NCBI GenBank assembly: GCA_900108205.1
Contig: FNUU01000005.1
Coordinates: forward strand, 179,997-243,996
Reading direction: 5' to 3'
Source of the DNA: Eubacterium ruminantium
Lineage (GTDB): Bacteria; Bacillota; Clostridia; Lachnospirales; Lachnospiraceae
DNA length: 64,000 nucleotides
Shown: one piece after another, positions 56,204 through 63,780 of the stretch
Position numbering within the stretch: position 1 is the stretch's first letter
Layout of the letters: every line of letters starts with the position of its first letter
Program-made: the position numbers and the translations under genes
The notes under the pieces: generated by a model
The model's input: the letters and a program-made list of their open reading frames with translations, nothing else
The model's database searches: none
Told to the model about the DNA's origin: nothing

Positions 56204-58969
56204 TTACTCTCCACTTCTGAGTCTGAAAATAAATTCTTCGTCTCCAAGCCTTACCTTAGTTCCATCCGTAAGAAGCTGTGGCCTGAGCGGTTCGAGCTTC
56301 GTACCGTTTACATATGTTCCGTTTGTAGATCTCTTATCTATAATGTAATTAGCTCCATTTCTCTCACGTCTGATAATACAGTGCTCTCTGCTGACAGCAG
56401 TATTATTTTCAATCGCATAATCCGCATGAAGCTTAGATTTACCAATAATAAATTCCGGCTTTGTTACATAAATATTTTCGCCCGTCTTTGTTCTGACAAA
56501 CCTTGGAACAGCCTTGGTTCCTCCTGTTATGGAATTATCCTGAACAAGTGAGGTAACTGTTTCCTGCTGTTCAACCGATCCGCCCTCTGCCGCAACCTTA
56601 GCCGCTGCTGCAGCTGCTGCCTCTCGTCTGGCTCTCTTCTCAGCCTCAACCCTTTCAGCCACATCCATGAGTGTCTGTGGGAATGCAGGATCCTGAGTAT
56701 TTGGATAACCATAAGCTGTCTGCTGAGCCTTCTTACTAAGCATCTGAGGAGGGATCTTATCAATCTTCTCATCCTCCATGAAGCCGAGCGTATCCATTTC
56801 CTTCATAACATCATCAAATGGACTTGGGGCCGGTGCCGGCTGTGTCGGTACAGTTGGCTGTGCCGGTGTTGGCTGCTGTGCAGATACTGATGACTGAACA
56901 GGCGTTGGCTGTACAGGTGCCGGTGCTGGCTGCTGTGCAGGTGCTGCTGGCTGTGCCGGAGCCTCAGGCTTCTTAGCTGAGTCATCTTCCATATTTCCAA
57001 AAAGATCGTCCAGATCTTTTGCTGTAAGTCCTATTGAATTTCCCGGTGCATTCTGTGGGCCGTTCTGTGGTCCGTTCACTGGCTTCGGTGCATCCATTGG
57101 GCCGTTCATCGGCTTTTGTGCATCCATTGGTCCGTTCATTGGCTTTGGTGCGTCCATTGGTCCGTTCATCGGTCTTGGGCCACCCATCGGGCCATTTGGC
57201 ATCTGGCCAAACGGTATATTCTGCGGTCCGTTCTGTGGGCCGTTCATCGGCTTTGGTGCATCCATTGGTCCATTCATCGGGCCATTTGGCATCTGGCCAA
57301 ACGGTATATTCTGCGGTCCGTTCATCGGCTTCGGTGCATCCATTGGCCCATTCATTGGCTTTGGTGCGTCCATCGGTCCGTTCATCGGTCTTGGGCCACC
57401 CATCGGTCCATTTGGCATCTGGCCAAACGGTATATTCTGTGGACCATTCATCGGCTTTGGTGCATCCATTGGACCGTTCATCGGCTTCGGTGCATCCATT
57501 GGCCCATTCATTGGTTTTGGTGCATCCATCGGTCCATTCATCGGCTTTGGTGTATCCGGTTTTATATTTTCAACCGGCTTAACTTCATCTGTAGCTTTAA
57601 CTTCCGGTTTGACTTCCTCTGTTGATTTAATTTCCGGCTTTACTGCTTCTGCCGGTTTAGCTTCCTCTGTTTTAGCCTCTCCGTCTGCCTTAGCCTCTTC
57701 TGCCGGCTTAGGCATCTCTGTCTGAGGACCATTCATTGGTCTTGGTCCGCCAGGTATCTGTCCAAACGGTGCATCCATCGGTCCGTTCATTGGCTTTGGT
57801 GCATCCATCGGTCCGTTCATTGGTTTCTGCGCATCCATCGGACCATTCTGTGGCATACCCTGCGGTGCATTTATCGGTCTTGGACCACCCATTGGTCCAT
57901 TTGGCATCTGTCCAAAAGGTACATTCTGTGGGCCATTCTGAGGACCGTTCATCGGCTTTGGTCCATCCATTGGACCGTTCATCGGCTTTGGTCCATCCAT
58001 TGGGCCATTCTGCGGCATACCCTGCGGGCCATTCATCGACTTCTGCGCATCCATCGGACCGTTCTGCGGCATACCCTGTGGTGCATTCATCGGTCTCGGG
58101 CCACCCATCGGTCCATTTGGCGCCTGTCCAAAAGGTACATTCTGCGGACCTCCCATCGGACCACCAGGCATCTGTCCAAAAGGTACATTCTGCGGACCTC
58201 CCATCGGACCACCAGGCATCTGTCCAAATGGCATATTCTGCGGGCCATTCGGCATCGGTTGTCCCGGCATTCCCTGTGGCGGCATGCCCTGCATCTGATA
58301 GTTCTGTGCAGCCTGATTCTGTGCCCTGTTTCTAAGGAGCTCCATACGGCTTACTCTTCCCGGATTTGCCGTTGCCTGTGCAGGTGCAGCTGCATCCGGT
58401 GTAAACTCTTTAACCCCTGCCTGACTCATCATATCCTTGATGAAGCCTGTAAACTTTATAAGTGAAAAATCAAATCCATTTATCTCATTGAAAACTCTTG
58501 CGACATAATTATCCTTATCCTCAGGACTGAACTTAAGGTTTGCAAGCACATTTCTGAAGAAATCGCAAATGTCTTTAACAGCGATCACTGAACCCTTGAT
58601 TGGAAATGCAACACAGATAACCTCCAGAGTCTCCGGATTAACAAATATCTTGTCAGCGTCCTTCTGAATATAGCTGATCTGTATTCCCTTCGGTCCTATA
58701 CTGAACGCCTTAATGAGGCCATCAATAAGCTTTAAAACCTCCGGCTTCGTGTGCTCCTTCTTCGAGAAATTCACAAGATTCGGATAATCAGCCGCTATGG
58801 CTGAAATGCTTTTTCTGCCATTAACCTCTGTCACCTTGATAGGTGCAACCCCGTTTATCTTTTCCTGTCCGAGTTTCTCTGCAGCAGTTGTGTCCAGCTC
58901 GTCAACAAGATCCAGATCATATTTTAATATAACGTTCCCGTTTTCATGTGTTTCAGTTATCTTCCCCAT
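56204..58969 (-). CDS. DUF6382-like/FHA protein with long Pro/Met/Asn/Gly repeat
   Basis: A 921-residue cytosolic protein. The N-terminal about 185 residues resemble the N-domain of the neighbouring FHA gene (probably DUF6382). Residues about 215-640 are repetitive: fifteen PMD units, mostly NGPMDAPKPM, and eight PFGQ-PNGPMGGP units, interrupted by an EAK/EVKP-rich stretch (about 420-480). A Pro/Gln/Ala region follows, then a charged helix, then the FHA domain (about 825-921): FIIGKSKLHADY, SREHCII, STNGTYVNGT. The FHA domain should bind phosphothreonine. The repeat is probably an extended linker. Translationally linked to the PP2C gene. No signal or membrane helix. Confidence 0.85.
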   Translation of the reverse strand: MGKITETHENGNVILKYDLDLVDELDTTAAEKLGQEKINGVAPIKVTEVNGRKSISAIAADYPNLVNFSKKEHTKPEVLKLIDGLIKAFSIGPKGIQISYIQKDADKIFVNPETLEVICVAFPIKGSVIAVKDICDFFRNVLANLKFSPEDKDNYVARVFNEINGFDFSLIKFTGFIKDMMSQAGVKEFTPDAAAPAQATANPGRVSRMELLRNRAQNQAAQNYQMQGMPPQGMPGQPMPNGPQNMPFGQMPGGPMGGPQNVPFGQMPGGPMGGPQNVPFGQAPNGPMGGPRPMNAPQGMPQNGPMDAQKSMNGPQGMPQNGPMDGPKPMNGPMDGPKPMNGPQNGPQNVPFGQMPNGPMGGPRPINAPQGMPQNGPMDAQKPMNGPMDAPKPMNGPMDAPFGQIPGGPRPMNGPQTEMPKPAEEAKADGEAKTEEAKPAEAVKPEIKSTEEVKPEVKATDEVKPVENIKPDTPKPMNGPMDAPKPMNGPMDAPKPMNGPMDAPKPMNGPQNIPFGQMPNGPMGGPRPMNGPMDAPKPMNGPMDAPKPMNGPQNIPFGQMPNGPMNGPMDAPKPMNGPQNGPQNIPFGQMPNGPMGGPRPMNGPMDAPKPMNGPMDAQKPMNGPMDAPKPVNGPQNGPQNAPGNSIGLTAKDLDDLFGNMEDDSAKKPEAPAQPAAPAQQPAPAPVQPTPVQSSVSAQQPTPAQPTVPTQPAPAPSPFDDVMKEMDTLGFMEDEKIDKIPPQMLSKKAQQTAYGYPNTQDPAFPQTLMDVAERVEAEKRARREAAAAAAAKVAAEGGSVEQQETVTSLVQDNSITGGTKAVPRFVRTKTGENIYVTKPEFIIGKSKLHADYAIENNTAVSREHCIIRRERNGANYIIDKRSTNGTYVNGTKLEPLRPQLLTDGTKVRLGDEEFIFRLRSGE
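57030..58300. repeat. in-gene degenerate 30-base repeat tract
   Basis: The coding DNA for the FHA protein linker is built from related 30-base units (forward strand GGTGCATCCATTGGTCCGTT and CATCGGCTTT) and longer PFGQ units, in shuffled order. The repeats keep high identity, so slippage or recombination could change the number of units between strains. It also creates long spurious open frames on the plus strand. Confidence 0.85.
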
Positions 58970-59021
58970 ATCTACACCCGTCCTCCTGATCAGTAAAAAT
59001 TAAAGCATTTTTTCAAGCAGA

Positions 59022-59050
59022 ATTATGCATGTGCAGTGCACATGCATAAT
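59022..59050. repeat. perfect 29-base palindrome between the two FHA genes
   Basis: ATTATGCATGTGCA and TGCACATGCATAAT are separated by one base. There is no T-run after it on either strand. Identical ATCAGTAAA sequences flank it (58989-58997 and 59049-59057). It may be an operator or cruciform-forming site controlling the downstream FHA-kinase genes, or an mRNA stability hairpin. Confidence 0.75.
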
Positions 59051-59068
59051 CAGTAAATTTATTAAGGA

Positions 59069-60541
59069 TTATCCCAGTTTGAAGAGGAATTCCTCATCAC
59101 CAAGCTTGATCTTGGTATTGTTCTTCAGGAGAACCTCCTGTCCTTCTTCCAGCTGTTCATTATTAACATATGTATGATTCGTTGACTTGTTGTCCTTGAT
59201 GTAATATCCATCATCTTTCTTGGTGATTATCGCATGCTGTCTGCTGATAGCACCATTTCCTGTAACAGAATAGTCAACGCCTCTGTTTGCCTTACCAATC
59301 TTAAATACAGACTTATTGATAACAACCCTCTCCTCTGTATTTACACGAATGATATAAGGGTTGATATTAAGTGTTCCTGTAAGACCAAGGATAGCTCCTC
59401 CGGCCTGCTGAACCTTTGCCAGTGTGCCTGATCCCTTCTTCTCGCCGGCAGCATCTTCGATATTCTCAATAACCTCGTCCTTGGAATCTCTCTTTCTTGA
59501 CTCCTCAGTTACCTCAATACCGTCGCTGTCATCAGATGCACTGCTCTGAACAAGAGCTGCACGATTAACCTTTATATTTTTAGTCTGAACATGCGGTCTG
59601 TTTGGAACAACCTCATCCAGTTCTTCATTTTTCAGATATTCTGTAAGACCTACTGTTCTGGGCTCTTTTTTATTTACGATCTCTTCGATACGTTCTTTGA
59701 TCTCTTCCTCGCTGAGATTATCTGTCTGTCCGCCCGGCGCCATATCTGCGGTAAGTTCTCCTGAGCCTTCCTCAACAGACTCTACGAAGCTGTCGAAATC
59801 AACCTGCTCAACGTTGTCCTCGCCTTCCTCTTCATCATCGCCGATTTCCGGAAGATTGCCATCTCCTTCTTCAAGGCCATCCATATAGCTTCCTACTCCG
59901 TCTCCTGAACCCGCATCGCTGTTTACGATCTCAGAACCATCGTCAGCAGATATTGAGCCCTGCTCATCATAACCAATTCCCGAATCAGCCATCAAAGCCT
60001 CTGTAAGACTTATAAGGCCTCTCAGGTTAAATGCATCGCTGTTGATGTATGTAAGCATCTGTCCGATATAGGCAAGATCCTCATTTACATTGAATTTCAT
60101 ATTTGCAATGAGCTGTCTCACGAAGCCCTTGAACTCTATGCTGAGAGAGCCATCGCTCTCAACAGGGAGACACAGGAACTGAATATTGTAAGAATCCGGA
60201 TCAATATATATAAATTTCTTATTAAGCAGGATGTAAGAAAGGCGCACAGCCTCTTCCTTCAATGTCATAAGACCAAGTGCTATATTTCTTATGATCGTAA
60301 ACACCTGTCCTTTATTCATACTTCCCTTTACGAACTCGGCAAGTTCCATCTTTCCGCTTACATCAAATGTAAGGTAATCGAATTCCTCATCCTCCTCGTA
60401 AATAACCTTAACGAGCTCATCCAGACTTTCCTCTTCCATAAAGTCCAGTACATCCTCGTCAAGCTCTGTGCCATCACCGATCACATAAGTCAGGTAGCGC
60501 TCGTCGCCGATATTTTTTGCTGTAAAACTAAAGCTTCTCAT
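59069..60541 (-). CDS. DUF6382-like/FHA protein
   Basis: A 490-residue cytosolic protein. The N-terminal about 190 residues (MRSFSFTAKNIGDERYLTYVIGD... to FNLRGLISLTEALM) match the layout of the DUF6382 family. A strongly acidic linker (about 200-390) with a helical QTDNLSEEEIKERIEEIVNKK part precedes the C-terminal FHA domain (about 400-490): KSVFKIGKANRGVDY, SRQHAII, STNHTYVNNEQL, GDEEFLF. Probable phosphothreonine reader and first gene of the FHA-PP2C-kinase run. GGAGGAGA lies upstream of the ATG. Confidence 0.85.
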   Translation of the reverse strand: MRSFSFTAKNIGDERYLTYVIGDGTELDEDVLDFMEEESLDELVKVIYEEDEEFDYLTFDVSGKMELAEFVKGSMNKGQVFTIIRNIALGLMTLKEEAVRLSYILLNKKFIYIDPDSYNIQFLCLPVESDGSLSIEFKGFVRQLIANMKFNVNEDLAYIGQMLTYINSDAFNLRGLISLTEALMADSGIGYDEQGSISADDGSEIVNSDAGSGDGVGSYMDGLEEGDGNLPEIGDDEEEGEDNVEQVDFDSFVESVEEGSGELTADMAPGGQTDNLSEEEIKERIEEIVNKKEPRTVGLTEYLKNEELDEVVPNRPHVQTKNIKVNRAALVQSSASDDSDGIEVTEESRKRDSKDEVIENIEDAAGEKKGSGTLAKVQQAGGAILGLTGTLNINPYIIRVNTEERVVINKSVFKIGKANRGVDYSVTGNGAISRQHAIITKKDDGYYIKDNKSTNHTYVNNEQLEEGQEVLLKNNTKIKLGDEEFLFKLG

Positions 60542-60580
60542 TTCTCCTGATCTCCTCCTGCAAATATATTTTTTCGGATT

Positions 60581-61651
60581 CTAATCACTCATTGAATCCT
60601 GATGTTCTTCATATGTTTCGCTGAATACGTGTCTGCCATCACCCGCATCGCTTGTATGATAGTAAAGATAATTATGCTCTTCCGGATATAAGACTGCCTT
60701 TATACATTCATCACCCGGATTACAGATCGGTCCTACCGGAAGTCCCTCATACTTGTATGTATTGTAAGGCGAATCAATTTCCAGGTCATCGTAAGTAACC
60801 ATATCCTTATCGTACATACCCTCTGTCAGAGGATAAAGAACTGTCGGGTCAACCTGAAGGAGCATTCCTTCTCTGAGACGATTATTAAATACGCCCGCAA
60901 TTGTCCTTCGCTCGCTTCCGATCTTGCACTCTCTCTCAACCATCGCCGCCTTGGTAATGACCTCGTAGACTGACATTTCAAGCTCTTCCGCTTTTTCAAG
61001 CATGCTATCTGTAAAATGATATTTGAATGTTCTGAGCATCTCACTTACCAGAGACTCTGCAGTTGTATCCTTGTAAATGTCATAAGTAGCAGGGAACAGG
61101 AAGCCTTCCAGCCTGTATCTCACGCCGGTATCAGGCACATCAGCAAGATACTTGAAATCGCTGGATGTAACTGATTTAAGAGCCTTGATAAACTGACTCT
61201 TTGTACAGATATTCTGTTCCTCGCACCTTTCTGCGATCTGATCCACCGTAAAGCCCTCGGGAACCACCAGCTTGTCGATCGGTCCTTCGACAGGCTTTTC
61301 TTCAGCCATAAGCTTCATCATGTCAAGAGTATTCATTCCCGTATTGAACGTATACGTACCGCCATGGAGCTTACCGCTGTATTCCGAATTGGAAAGCCTT
61401 CTTGTAAATGCCAGTTCGTATTTTATAAGTCCCTTCTTTTTCAGAATCTTTGCGATTTCTTTTTCTGTAGAGCCTTCCGGAATCTCCACCACAACATCTT
61501 TTCCCTTTGTGGTAGCCATATTCGTATATTCATACTTAAAATCGTTTATAAAATCCTTGATGTATCCCTTGACGAGAACAAAAAGCATTAATGAAACGAT
61601 TATGCAGATAATCCATTTTATAACCTTAACGGTAAATCTTCTGATCTTCAT
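60581..61651 (-). CDS. mltG: endolytic murein transglycosylase MltG
   Basis: A 356-residue membrane-anchored protein that cuts nascent glycan strands. One N-terminal membrane helix (about 8-28), a LysM-like part (VVVEIPEGSTEKEIAKILKKKGLI), then the YceG catalytic domain with VITKAAMVERECKI (catalytic Glu), IAGVFNNRLREGMLLQVDPTVLYPL and YNTYKYEGLPVGPICNPG. The ATG has only a distant GGAG; no better start in frame. About 40 bases separate it from the first FHA gene, so the FHA-kinase genes may share its transcript. Confidence 0.93.
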   Translation of the reverse strand: MKIRRFTVKVIKWIICIIVSLMLFVLVKGYIKDFINDFKYEYTNMATTKGKDVVVEIPEGSTEKEIAKILKKKGLIKYELAFTRRLSNSEYSGKLHGGTYTFNTGMNTLDMMKLMAEEKPVEGPIDKLVVPEGFTVDQIAERCEEQNICTKSQFIKALKSVTSSDFKYLADVPDTGVRYRLEGFLFPATYDIYKDTTAESLVSEMLRTFKYHFTDSMLEKAEELEMSVYEVITKAAMVERECKIGSERRTIAGVFNNRLREGMLLQVDPTVLYPLTEGMYDKDMVTYDDLEIDSPYNTYKYEGLPVGPICNPGDECIKAVLYPEEHNYLYYHTSDAGDGRHVFSETYEEHQDSMSD

Positions 61652-61767
61652 GACAAAGCAATCGATACTCCACGTATTCTGTAAATTTTTTCACAAACTG
61701 TTTTACATAAAATCTGTAAAAATTCAACGAAAATAAAACAAATATGCACATTTAAAAATGGACACAC

Positions 61768-61796
61768 TTGAAGTAATTCTACATTAATGCTATTAT
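61768..61796 (+). promoter_or_regulatory. promoter of the cyclophilin gene
   Basis: TTGAAG (61768-61773), a 17-base spacer, and TATTAT (61791-61796), about 45 bases before the start codon. The spacing is ideal for sigma-A. Confidence 0.65.
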
Positions 61797-61840
61797 ATTA
61801 ACATCTTTTACAAATAATTTCAAGAAAGGATGATAGTATT

Positions 61841-62365
61841 TTGGCAAATCCAACAGGAATTTTAACCATGGCAAACGGCGATGTGATAAAGTTTGAGCTT
61901 TATCCTGAAATCGCTCCGGAAACAGTAAACAATTTCGTTTCTCTGGCAAAGAAAGGGTTCTACGACGGACTCATCTTCCATAGAGTTATCAGCGGATTTA
62001 TGATTCAGGGCGGAGACCCTGACGGACGCGGAACAGGCGGACCGGGATATTCCATCAAAGGCGAATTCGCACAGAACGGATTCAAGAATGACCTTAAGCA
62101 TACAGCCGGCGTTCTTTCAATGGCACGTTCAATGATGCCTGACTCAGCCGGTTCACAGTTCTTCATCATGCATAAGGACGCTCCTCACCTTGACGGCGCT
62201 TATGCAGCTTTCGGCAAGGTTACGGAAGGCATGGAAAATGTAAATAAGATTGCAGAAACCAGAACAGACTGGAACGACAGACCTGTCGAAGAGCAGAAGA
62301 TCAAGAGCATCGTGATCGATACTCAGGGCGTAGATTATCCGGAACCGACAAAGCTGCCAAGATAG
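61841..62365 (+). CDS. peptidyl-prolyl cis-trans isomerase, cyclophilin type
   Basis: A 174-residue cytosolic cyclophilin. Active-site motifs FHRVISGFMIQGGDPDGRG, SMARSMMPDSAGSQFFI and AAFGKVTEGM are intact. The start is TTG at 61841 with AAAGGA about ten bases upstream; no ATG is closer without losing the conserved NPTGILTMANGD start. Single-gene transcript with its own promoter and terminator. Confidence 0.95.
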   Translation: MANPTGILTMANGDVIKFELYPEIAPETVNNFVSLAKKGFYDGLIFHRVISGFMIQGGDPDGRGTGGPGYSIKGEFAQNGFKNDLKHTAGVLSMARSMMPDSAGSQFFIMHKDAPHLDGAYAAFGKVTEGMENVNKIAETRTDWNDRPVEEQKIKSIVIDTQGVDYPEPTKLPR

Positions 62366-62396
62366 TCATTTTATATCTGTCGATTATAAAAACAGC

Positions 62397-62444
62397 GAAA
62401 CAGCGGGATGATCTTTATGGCCATCCCGCTGTTTCTATTTTTTT
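62397..62444 (+). terminator. intrinsic terminator of the cyclophilin gene
   Basis: GAAACAGCGGGATG pairs with CATCCCGCTGTTTC around an 11-base loop, then TATTTTTTT. It starts about 30 bases past the stop. Confidence 0.92.
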
Positions 62445-62488
62445 AGGCAACACCTCTGACAAAATAGTTTTGTCAAGATGAACCCGGG

Positions 62489-62890
62489 TTATTTTCTGAC
62501 ATCAAACTCCAGTGCACCGTTTGTACATTTGCCATCTGTTTTGACAATTATATATACCTCGCCCTTCGGAAGGTTCTCGAGTGATGAGCTGACCTTCTCA
62601 CCGCCGCTTATCCTGAGCAGCTCCTGCTTGGTTCCGTCGCAGTCATAATAAACCGTCAGATTTCCCTTCTCCAGTTTAGCCGAGTAATCAATCGATCCGC
62701 CGTCCTTGCATTTAACAGTAAAAACCATCTGCCCCTTAAAGGAGTAGAAATCCATGAAGGCCGATTTTGAAGTATTTGAATGAACAAATCCAACCGCATT
62801 GTATTGCGACTTATACTTGCTGCAGCCGGTTATCATAAGCACCATTATCAGTGTTATCAAAATTATTCCTACTGTTTTTTTCTTCTTCAT
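62489..62890 (-). CDS. small lipoprotein of unknown function
   Basis: A 133-residue exported protein. The ATG at 62890 has GAAAGGAA six bases upstream and starts a lysine-rich, hydrophobic signal ending in the lipobox ITGCSK; an earlier in-frame start would add a charged non-conserved leader. The mature part is beta-rich (MVFTVKCKDGGSIDYSAKLEKGNLTVYYDCDG). Family not recognised. A pair of repeats with TGACC-x-x-x-TCATATTTC lies upstream. Confidence 0.75.
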   Translation of the reverse strand: MKKKKTVGIILITLIMVLMITGCSKYKSQYNAVGFVHSNTSKSAFMDFYSFKGQMVFTVKCKDGGSIDYSAKLEKGNLTVYYDCDGTKQELLRISGGEKVSSSLENLPKGEVYIIVKTDGKCTNGALEFDVRK

Positions 62891-63003
62891 ATGCCGTTCC
62901 TTTCTAAATCCGGTTTTCCTCAAAAAATCCTCTGTTCATTTCAGGGATTACCACTTATCATCCTTAAGCAGCATCATATCATTTATCCGGCAAATAAAAG
63001 AAG

Positions 63004-63055
63004 TGACCGCAGTCATATTTCCATTACGGATAACATATGACCACGATCATATTTC
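63004..63055. repeat. imperfect 34-base direct repeat near the lipoprotein gene
   Basis: TGACCGCAGTCATATTTC (63004-63021) and TGACCACGATCATATTTC (63038-63055) differ at a few central bases. Each has a short TGA/TCA inverted repeat. They end just before the stop of the Rep-like fragment and could be a regulator site or relic. Confidence 0.55.
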
Positions 63056-63451
63056 TGTCATGAAATAATATATACCAACACAAGCAGAGTCTAAATAGCA
63101 TATTCTTCTACTATTAGCCCAGTTCAATCTACATTCATTATAATCAATAATATACCCACACTTACAATTACTATGATTGATAGCGTTGCACCTTATTAAA
63201 TCCATAAGAGAGTTTTTGCTTTTTCGAACACTTTTCGGTGACTGAAAACGATTCTCCGAATGTCGGCGTTTTTTTACTTCACATGTCGATAAATCCACGA
63301 ACTCATCCTTTGATAGATTTTTAATAGGACACTTCCTGTTTTTACCAGCAGTAAAAGTTACCTGTGCAGTGTTACCTGCTAACTTAAGCGATACTTCGGC
63401 ATTCTGAGCTATATAAAGCTGATTTGAATTAATAGAATGAATTTTGGTCAT
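63047..63451 (-). pseudogene. probable remnant of a rolling-circle replication initiator N-terminus
   Basis: An open frame of 134 residues. ATG at 63451 has AGGAG ten bases upstream, and a longer form could start at a TTG two codons earlier. The middle, GKNRKCPIKNLSKDEFVDLST then EVKK, and ENRFQSPKSVRKSKNSLMDLI, resembles the N-terminal region of Firmicute plasmid/ICE rolling-circle Rep proteins, recalled from memory rather than searched. The frame ends where the catalytic HUH and Tyr motifs should begin, and the last 40 residues do not look like Rep. I therefore read it as a truncated, decayed copy. Its ribosome site lies in a hairpin arm. Confidence 0.4.
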
Positions 63452-63780
63452 AAGCAAAACACTCCTAACAAAATAATTTTGCTAAGAGTGCTCTCATATC
63501 AGCTTAATGGAACTAAACTGAAGATTCATTATTCAGTTTTACTTAAGTATTCCCAACTAGGGCTAAAAACGCTATTTCTTGCTCGTTACTACCGTAACTC
63601 GCTACCCTCACCTTCATCGACTGACATCAGCGTAGCTGAGAGGCGATTCAGGTTCGGGATGGTGGTTGGTTTTAGATAATATGAAGTGACCTCACATTTG
63701 TAGCATCGTGGATTTACCTGTATACTAGAGATTGTCTAAATCAACGGTAACAGGGATTACCACATACAAAGGAGGTCACT
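63452..63780 (+). ncRNA. non-coding region upstream of the IS110-type transposase, possible bridge RNA locus
   Basis: A 329-base gap. It begins with a hairpin (63461-63490; G-T wobbles fit only the minus strand) covering the Rep-like ribosome site. From about 63540 a GC-richer segment has possible stems: GTTAC/GTAAC near 63587-63600 and TCAGC-GTA-GCTGA near 63629-63641, then a G-rich run. Known IS110 elements (e.g. IS621) transcribe a bridge RNA of about 180 nt from this position relative to the transposase. Boundaries cannot be fixed without comparison with other copies. Confidence 0.4.
63698..63726 (+). promoter_or_regulatory. promoter of the IS110-type transposase
   Basis: TTGTAG (63698-63703), 17-base spacer, TATACT (63721-63726), followed by AAAGGAGGT just before the ATG at 63781. 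Confidence 0.6.

Noticed and set aside
56203..56247. Earlier PP2C start overlapping the FHA gene
   Set aside because: The added 15 residues precede the conserved start and lack a ribosome site; the ATG at 56202 has GGAGAG.
57034..58335. Long plus-strand open frames opposite the FHA repeat (Val/His/Ser- or Trp/Ile/His-rich)
   Set aside because: They are artefacts of the repeat on the coding strand; all three frames are open because the 30-base unit lacks stops. No ribosome sites.
63437..63679. Small plus-strand frame before the transposase
   Set aside because: No ribosome site or recognisable domain; covers the region better explained as IS non-coding end.
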